Shown here: positions 62,515-64,000 of the stretch, piece by piece
How the letters are laid out: each line of letters begins with the position of its first letter
Numbering within the stretch: position 1 is the first letter of the stretch
DNA from: Eisenbergiella porci
GTDB taxonomy: Bacteria; Bacillota; Clostridia; Lachnospirales; Lachnospiraceae
DNA: 64,000 nt
Assembly (NCBI RefSeq): GCF_009696275.1
Contig: NZ_VUMI01000024.1
Coordinates: 1-64,000 of the forward strand
Direction of reading: 5' to 3'
The notes under the pieces: generated by a model
Database searches by the model: none
Told to the model about the DNA's origin: nothing
Seen by the model: the letters and a program-made list of their open reading frames with translations, nothing else
Translations under genes and position numbers: made by a program

Positions 62515-63284
62515 CGCATTTTCCCGTATTCCCGGGGAGCGCAGCCGCAGTATTTTTTGAAGTATCTTGTAAAATGCTGCAGGTTGCAAAAACCGCATAG
62601 ACGCGCTACTTCTTTGACCTGCAGGGCTTCGTTGCTCAGCAGGTTTTTTGCTTTTTCCAACCGGACCTGAAGAAGGTCATTCTTGGGCGTAGTGGAAAAG
62701 AACTGGCGGTAGTAGACATAGAACTGGCTCTTTTCCATATTGACGGCCTGGCAGAGGCGTTCCATGGTCCAGCCCTCCTGGCAGTCGGACAGCATTTGCA
62801 GACGCAGGCTCTGGAAGGCAGGATAGAGATTCCCTGTATCCTCGCTGCGTACCGCGGAGCTGGTCAGAGTACGGGAGATGCAGATAAACAGCTGGGTGAT
62901 CAGCGTATGGATGTATTCTTCCCGGAAGTCCGCCGTGGAAAAGTATTCCTGCTGGAGATCTCGGATGAAGGAATCAATCTCCATATAGTTGGCAGGATAA
63001 AATATGGTATTTGCCGGGATGCCGAAACGGAGGCAGGGATTGGTGTCGGAAGAAAAGTGCAGATAGCTGTTGCAGAAACGTTTTACAGCCTGATAATGCT
63101 GGGGCGTCTGCAGGGTGTAAAGAATACATGCATTTTCCTTGGTGATATGCAGCTTGTCCTCCAGATATACCTTCATTGGAGTTTTCAGGAGAAGAAAAAG
63201 GTAATCGCCGCTGCCTGATGGCCTGCAGATCCGGTCATAGTCCTGATTGAAACGGTTGTATTCACAGAAATTGAGAGTCATCAT
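62511..63284 (-). CDS. AraC-family transcriptional regulator
   Basis: 257 aa. The C-terminal about 100 residues carry two helix-turn-helix motifs (MERLCQAVNMEKSQFYVYYRQFF; VKEVARLCGFCNLQHFTRYFKKYCGCAPREY). The N-terminal region is a short cupin-like sensor. It is divergent from the arabinofuranosidase gene 63464; control of arabinoside use is likely. The gap 63285-63463 has no further gene. The ATG on the minus strand is at 63284. Confidence 0.9.
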   Translation of the reverse strand: MMTLNFCEYNRFNQDYDRICRPSGSGDYLFLLLKTPMKVYLEDKLHITKENACILYTLQTPQHYQAVKRFCNSYLHFSSDTNPCLRFGIPANTIFYPANYMEIDSFIRDLQQEYFSTADFREEYIHTLITQLFICISRTLTSSAVRSEDTGNLYPAFQSLRLQMLSDCQEGWTMERLCQAVNMEKSQFYVYYRQFFSTTPKNDLLQVRLEKAKNLLSNEALQVKEVARLCGFCNLQHFTRYFKKYCGCAPREYGKMR

Positions 63285-63340
63285 GACAATTTACTCCTCA
63301 AAGGGTTTTTCAGGAATCGGGGGTTCCGGATTGAGCATAG

Positions 63341-64000
<660 letters not shown>

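Overview
The window looks like chromosomal DNA of a spore-forming, anaerobic Lachnospiraceae-type Firmicute (Clostridia). The reasons are a division and cell-wall (dcw) cluster that runs into spoIIGA-sigE-sigG, a DUF5688 protein and a PF06541 membrane protein of kinds common in that family, purine-rich Shine-Dalgarno sites with frequent GTG/TTG starts, and biotin-dependent Na+ decarboxylase subunits. No phage, insertion sequence or CRISPR array is visible. Family-level placement is inference from gene content only.

Layout. 1-620: a compact candidate type I toxin-antitoxin locus (28-codon hydrophobic peptide on the minus strand, convergent short RNA on the plus strand). 624-1721: ychF. 1902-5406 (minus): a YtrA/GntR-controlled operon of two ABC ATPases and two membrane proteins whose promoter is overlapped by a 17-bp palindrome. 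5737-20060: dcw cluster mraZ-rsmH-ftsL-PBP-PBP(SpoVD-like)-mraY-murD-ftsW-murA-divIB-ftsZ; murE, murF, murG, murB and ftsA are absent from it. 20475-24597: spoIIGA-sigE-[75-bp perfect inverted repeat]-sigG-ymxH-nrdR-small membrane protein. 24983-30001: peptide-type ABC importer (SBP, two permeases, two ATPases). 30056-33040: yqeG-aroE-aroK-aroQ-efp. 33250-35956: DUF5688 protein, tRNA-Arg(CCG), SH3-domain membrane protein. 35957-36627: a gene-free stretch holding a terminator and two very large foldback elements. 36628-40637: small helical protein, gdhA with an attenuator-like leader, a decayed L-cysteine desulfidase gene, an XRE regulator and a GGDEF protein. 40871-47343: AI-2E-type permease, cardiolipin synthase, flavodoxin, alaS, rpsU. 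47502-56265: PF06541 protein, secreted GH25 lysozyme, two D,D-carboxypeptidases, a phosphoesterase, scpA-scpB, flotillin. 56585-62514: a five-gene biotin-dependent Na+ pump operon with two different carboxyltransferase subunits, followed by an acyl-CoA thioesterase. 62511-64000: AraC regulator divergent from a GH51 arabinofuranosidase gene that runs off the window.

How the genes fit together. MraZ sits under its own four-box operator and heads the wall/division cluster. The septal genes lead into the mother-cell and forespore sigma factor genes; spoIIGA has a promoter with two Spo0A-like boxes. The carboxyltransferase operon would couple decarboxylation of a keto acid and/or an acyl-CoA thioester to Na+ export through one shared biotin carrier.

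Most unusual signals: (1) a 75-bp perfect inverted repeat between sigE and sigG; (2) a 355-nt foldback at 36246-36600 and a 109-nt foldback beside it, whose arm differences are almost all of the kind that gives G-U pairs in a minus-strand RNA; (3) the dual-carboxyltransferase Na+ pump with an unidentified structured leader and a lipoprotein-OadG fusion; (4) the type I toxin locus; (5) a long hairpin that sequesters the ribosome-binding site of the second PBP, whose K-T-G motif reads K-T-A. All calls were made by eye from the sequence; no database search was run.
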